A stretch of DNA of 64,000 nt, from NCBI GenBank assembly GCA_030144725.1, contig JASKMD010000027.1:3086842-3150841 (forward strand), written 5' to 3'. The first letter of the stretch is position 1. The number at the start of each line of letters is the position of its first letter. The translations under genes were made by a program, and so were the position numbers. The stretch comes from Haematococcus lacustris (lineage: Eukaryota; Chlorophyta; Chlorophyceae; Chlamydomonadales; Haematococcaceae). A model generated the notes under the pieces. It was given only the letters and a program-made list of their open reading frames with translations, did not search any database and was not told the DNA's origin. Positions 60,965 through 64,000 of this stretch are shown here, in pieces.

Positions 60965-61397
60965 CCAATGTTGTAGCACACGCTGATGTCCTAGTGCATG
61001 AAACCAGATGCGCCTCAGCCCCACACGGCGCCAGAAGCAGGGCCAGCTGCTTCCCCTGGGCTGCTCCCTACTACGCGTGCGCTTCTACTGTCGTTGGCAG
61101 TGGGTGTACGTTGCATCACTGCACTACTGATGCCATGCCTGCTGGGTGAGCATTGAATGCTCCATGGAACATCTGCTTTTAGGCTGCCCATCACTTGACC
61201 AGCTGGTCCCCCTGGGCTGCTGCCAAGTCAGTCTGCTGGTCCTCCTGGTCAGCCTGCCATCAGCAACCCATGTGCAGCCGTATCTCTTGCTGCTGCCTGG
61301 ATGTAGCTGTGACACACCATGGTACAGCTGGTGCAGGCCCTGCGTATACCTTGTTGGCAGTGCCAGTACTTGGAGTCTGCGCTCTACTGCTCAGCCG

Positions 61398-61688
61398 TCA
61401 TGCCGCATCGTCTGGCTTCCCGCCCGGCACCAACACCGCAATGTTGTTTCCATTCAGCAAGATTTGCTCCAGCTTCGTGGTTTTGGTGCCCTCAGCGGTC
61501 ACCTCTGTTTCCTCGACATCCTCCAGCACCATGTTCACATAGACATCGAAGCCCCGAAGGGTGCCAATCAGCTCCTTGTCTCCTTTCATGAGCACCCAAA
61601 TGCGGCTGCCGATGCAGCGATCTATAAGTTCAGAGGGAAGGAGCAGGCTCGGATTGCCTTGCGCTGGGCCTTTGCGGGGAGCAATCAT
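61398..61688 (-). CDS. LSM5: U6 snRNA-associated Sm-like protein LSm5
   Basis: A 96-residue frame without visible intron. It carries the LSm5 signature: [48 protein letters not shown] and [15 protein letters not shown], i.e. Sm1 with the conserved GTLRGFDxxxNxVLEDV and Sm2 with the LNGNNI box. LSm5 is a subunit of the nuclear LSm2-8 ring (binds the U6 3' end in splicing) and of the cytoplasmic LSm1-7 ring (mRNA decay). Length fits the family. The first ~11 residues ([11 protein letters not shown]) are not conserved; gcgcaag before NPSLL could be an acceptor with the true start in an upstream exon. Confidence 0.92.
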   Translation of the reverse strand: MIAPRKGPAQGNPSLLLPSELIDRCIGSRIWVLMKGDKELIGTLRGFDVYVNMVLEDVEETEVTAEGTKTTKLEQILLNGNNIAVLVPGGKPDDAA

Positions 61689-62938
61689 CAGGGCGCGCTA
61701 CAAGCCTGCTGTAGCCCGCACCTTCATGCAAGTTTTCATCCCTACAGCCCTCATGCAACACCAAAATAAAGCATGAGTTGTTATCAAACACAGGCTGCGA
61801 GATCGCTGCTGTAAAGGCTACTGACAGTGTGCCAAATGCCCAAATCAGTTCAGCCTTCTGGTGTGTGTGTTCAAAATGTCACTGTCTGGGTCCTCCCGCA
61901 CTGGCTTAGGCACGGTTCGTCTTTTTTTCTCGCCGTAGAAAATGACGGCGTGAAGTCATCACAAATACTAGGAATTACAAGTTTTGTTTGTTTGCAAATA
62001 CAAAATAACTGTGTTGCCAGAGGGGTGGTCCAGTTGTCTCCAGCGGAGGAATAGGCTGTGCGGGGATAGCAGGAAAGCGATGCGTCGAGCATTGACGCCG
62101 CCGTCACTTGCTAGGCGGCCCCATGTGCACAAGCTTCCCATCGTGCCTTTTTGCCAGGTGGGTTTCCCTATCCAAGGCGCCTGCCTTCTTTCAGTCCTTC
62201 AGGTATAACAGCGCACCTTCATGCAGCCCTGTGTGCATTCAACATTGAACACCACAGGCCCTGTCACAACGTCAGCCCCAGCAACCCATCAATAGTTAAG
62301 GTTGTCTCAGCTTGAGCAGCTTTACTTTGTATGCATGAGCTATCGCCTGATCCATTCTGTTGAGCCACACCCGGTCCAGCCTCCTGCCTGGCTGTAGTGA
62401 ACGTTTGACAGCATGTGCCGGCTTGGCTGGTGAGGGTTTGGCCAGCAAAGGCTGCGAGCCTGCTGTCAGGGCTGCCTTCTGCGCTGGGGGCTATGGAGGT
62501 GCCTCCCCCCTGCCCACCACCACTGGCATTCACGCGCATAAGTCCTTCAATGCCTGCGGCTTGCCACTGAACATTCAACCGCCGACAAGCCCAGTCGCGC
62601 GCCCGGTACACCGCTTACACCACGTCCCATGTAGCTAGCCCGAGTCGTTGTGGGCAGGCCCCGACTACCGCACCCACCAGGTGTTTTTGAGATGGTCACG
62701 GGTGGACCTTTTGATGGTCCCGGCTCCTGATCAAACTGACAGACTCTGACAGCTTTCAAGCCGCGTGCAGGTAGCGCGGCCTGCTGCTTTCCCAGATGAC
62801 GTTCCTTTGCTGTCGCCCACCGCTAGCATGTGAGCACTACAGCTCACAGCACTCTTCTCACACCTGGTTACGACTCACATGTACTGTGACTGTCTATATT
62901 TGTAAAGCTCACATCCGAGTGCACGCTCAGCAAGAGCA
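61689..62938. other. Upstream region of LSM5 and unassigned sequence
   Basis: It should hold the LSM5 promoter. A frame of 115 codons on the minus strand (62264-62611, with GIEGLMRVNASGGGQGGG and a stop at 62264) is open but has no recognised homology and no clear splice partners. No other gene was seen. Confidence 0.4.
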
Positions 62939-63007
62939 GCTTCTCTCTCTTGGTAGAGCGTGGCTTTAGTAAGGCCTAGGTCAGGCGTTCAAACCGCTTT
63001 AGAAGCA
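62939..63007 (+). pseudogene. Degenerate tRNA-Thr(AGU)-like sequence
   Basis: A 6-bp acceptor stem (GCTTCT/AGAAGC), an anticodon loop TTAGTAA (anticodon AGT) on a 4-bp stem, variable loop AGGTC, and a T arm AGGCG-TTCAAAC-CGCTT. The D arm is short (TTGGTA loop) and positions 8-9 seem missing, giving 68 nt plus discriminator A instead of about 72. No T-run terminator follows. A tRNA pseudogene or a tRNA-headed SINE fits better than a working tRNA. Confidence 0.5.
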
Positions 63008-63690
63008 GACAACTAGTATTATTGCAACCCACAATCCGTGGCTATGGGGGCCTTTCCACATGGCGTAATGGGGCAGACAGGAAGTCAGGCGTCCCCAACA
63101 TGGGGTTGGTAATCTTCATGCAAGTACTCGCTACAAAGTGCACCGACTTCGGTAGCGTTTGTTGCATTGGCACCTGCGAATTACTCCGCATCTACTGGCA
63201 AGCGGCGCGTTAATCCTTGCATCAGAGTCCATGCCGGCGCAAGCGATCGCGGACACACCTCAGCTGCTCATTACCGATTGTTCTAGTGGTGAGTAGTGGC
63301 ACCAATGAGGGAACTCCGCCTGGCATCCAGCCGGAAGTACAATCACATTTCAGCCCGCCTTGCTCGCTCCGCGAGCCTCTTGTTGGTGCAGGCGGTGTTG
63401 GAGGGCTATCGCTGGGCATGTTATGTATCGACATTGCTGCAAACGCGGGAAATGTGCGTATCTCTCTCGCCAGTCCCACAAGAAAAGGGACCCTCATCCA
63501 CAAAACGGCATGTTGTGAGCTGACTACTGTGACTTTCCAGACTTTCGATACATAACTCTGTTCCTTACTCAACGTCACAACTGCTGGAGAAGAAAGCATG
63601 GCAATCAGTTGATCAGGCCTGCTTGAAATGACATTGGCGTGACCCGACTTTGCCTTGCAGGAATGATTAGCCCATCCGACACTGCCCCTT
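63008..63690. other. Unassigned region
   Basis: Frames are open on both strands (63217-63555 plus, 63222-63740 minus), but neither shows a recognisable domain. A plus-strand acceptor-like gttggtgcag at 63391-63400 is followed by an open frame to 63555. Nothing firm. Confidence 0.3.
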
Positions 63691-63694
63691 GCAG

Positions 63695-64000
63695 CCCCCC
63701 CCCCTCCCCAGCCCAGCATCGCCTTCTTACCTCCTCTCACCCACTCTCAACCCCAGCCCGGCCCTCCAACCCCCCCTCCCACCCCCTCTCATCCCCTCCC
63801 AGCCCCGTCACTGCCATCCCACCCCCACTACCCCCTCCCAACCTCAGCCCCGCACTCCACCCCCCCTCCCACCCCCTCCCAGCCCCCCCCTTTCCCTCCC
63901 ACCCCCGCTACCCCCTCCCAACCCCAACCCCCCCCTCCCACCCCCCTCCCACCCCCTCCCACCCCCCTCCCACCCCCTCCCAGCCCCCCCCCTGCCCTCC
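63695..64000. repeat. C-rich minisatellite at right edge
   Basis: Irregular units of cccctcccacccc/cccctcccagccc running off the window. Confidence 0.9.

Larger units (their letters stand above)
58851..61397. other. Region with no confidently assigned gene
   Basis: Only weak hints of coding. A duplicated 44-bp segment (59583 and 60921), a (CATCAC)n-type microsatellite at 60805-60895 and short direct repeats (agctgagcttgagctgagcc, about 59025-59075) are visible. Confidence 0.5.

Noticed and set aside
62264..62611. 115-codon minus-strand frame as a gene
   Set aside because: No recognisable domain, no splice partners and modest length in GC-rich DNA. Noted only within the region entry.

Overview
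The window looks like nuclear DNA of a green alga. Evidence: genes split into many short exons with GT-AG (and some GC-AG) introns, plant/algal protein families, pervasive CTG/CAG and hexamer repeats, and high GC. A chlamydomonadalean alga of the Haematococcus type is my inference; nothing in the window names the species.

Positions 1-19081 are a head-to-tail array of a non-LTR (LINE) retrotransposon, all on the minus strand, with an exact 4645-bp period over about 4.1 copies and only scattered substitutions. Each unit carries a 229-residue ORF, an endonuclease/5'-RT ORF (680 residues) and a 3'-RT ORF (764 residues). An in-frame TAG shared by every copy separates the two RT pieces. The array ends at a 500-base run of N (19082-19581).

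After the gap comes the 3' part of a chlorophyll-dephytylase-like alpha/beta hydrolase gene (plus strand, to 24009). One of its introns carries a TIR element. It converges on a very long minus-strand gene (about 47006 to 26279) that I assembled exon by exon, with consistent phases over nearly all junctions. That gene encodes a CASTOR/POLLUX/DMI1/PEC-type ion channel: TM and pore exons, two RCK-like halves, a long low-complexity linker between them and a long Ser-rich tail. Its introns and linker hold large hexamer arrays.

Upstream, and also on the minus strand, is a CAMK-type protein kinase (56867 to about 49040) with an MGC acylation-type N-terminus and no visible EF-hands. A small single-TM protein gene (57688-58850, plus) is divergent from it. 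An LSM5 gene (61398-61688, minus) has no visible intron. The rest is repeat-rich sequence with a degenerate tRNA-Thr-like sequence (62939-63007) and a C-rich minisatellite at the right edge. No CRISPR, rRNA or bacterial-type operon was seen.
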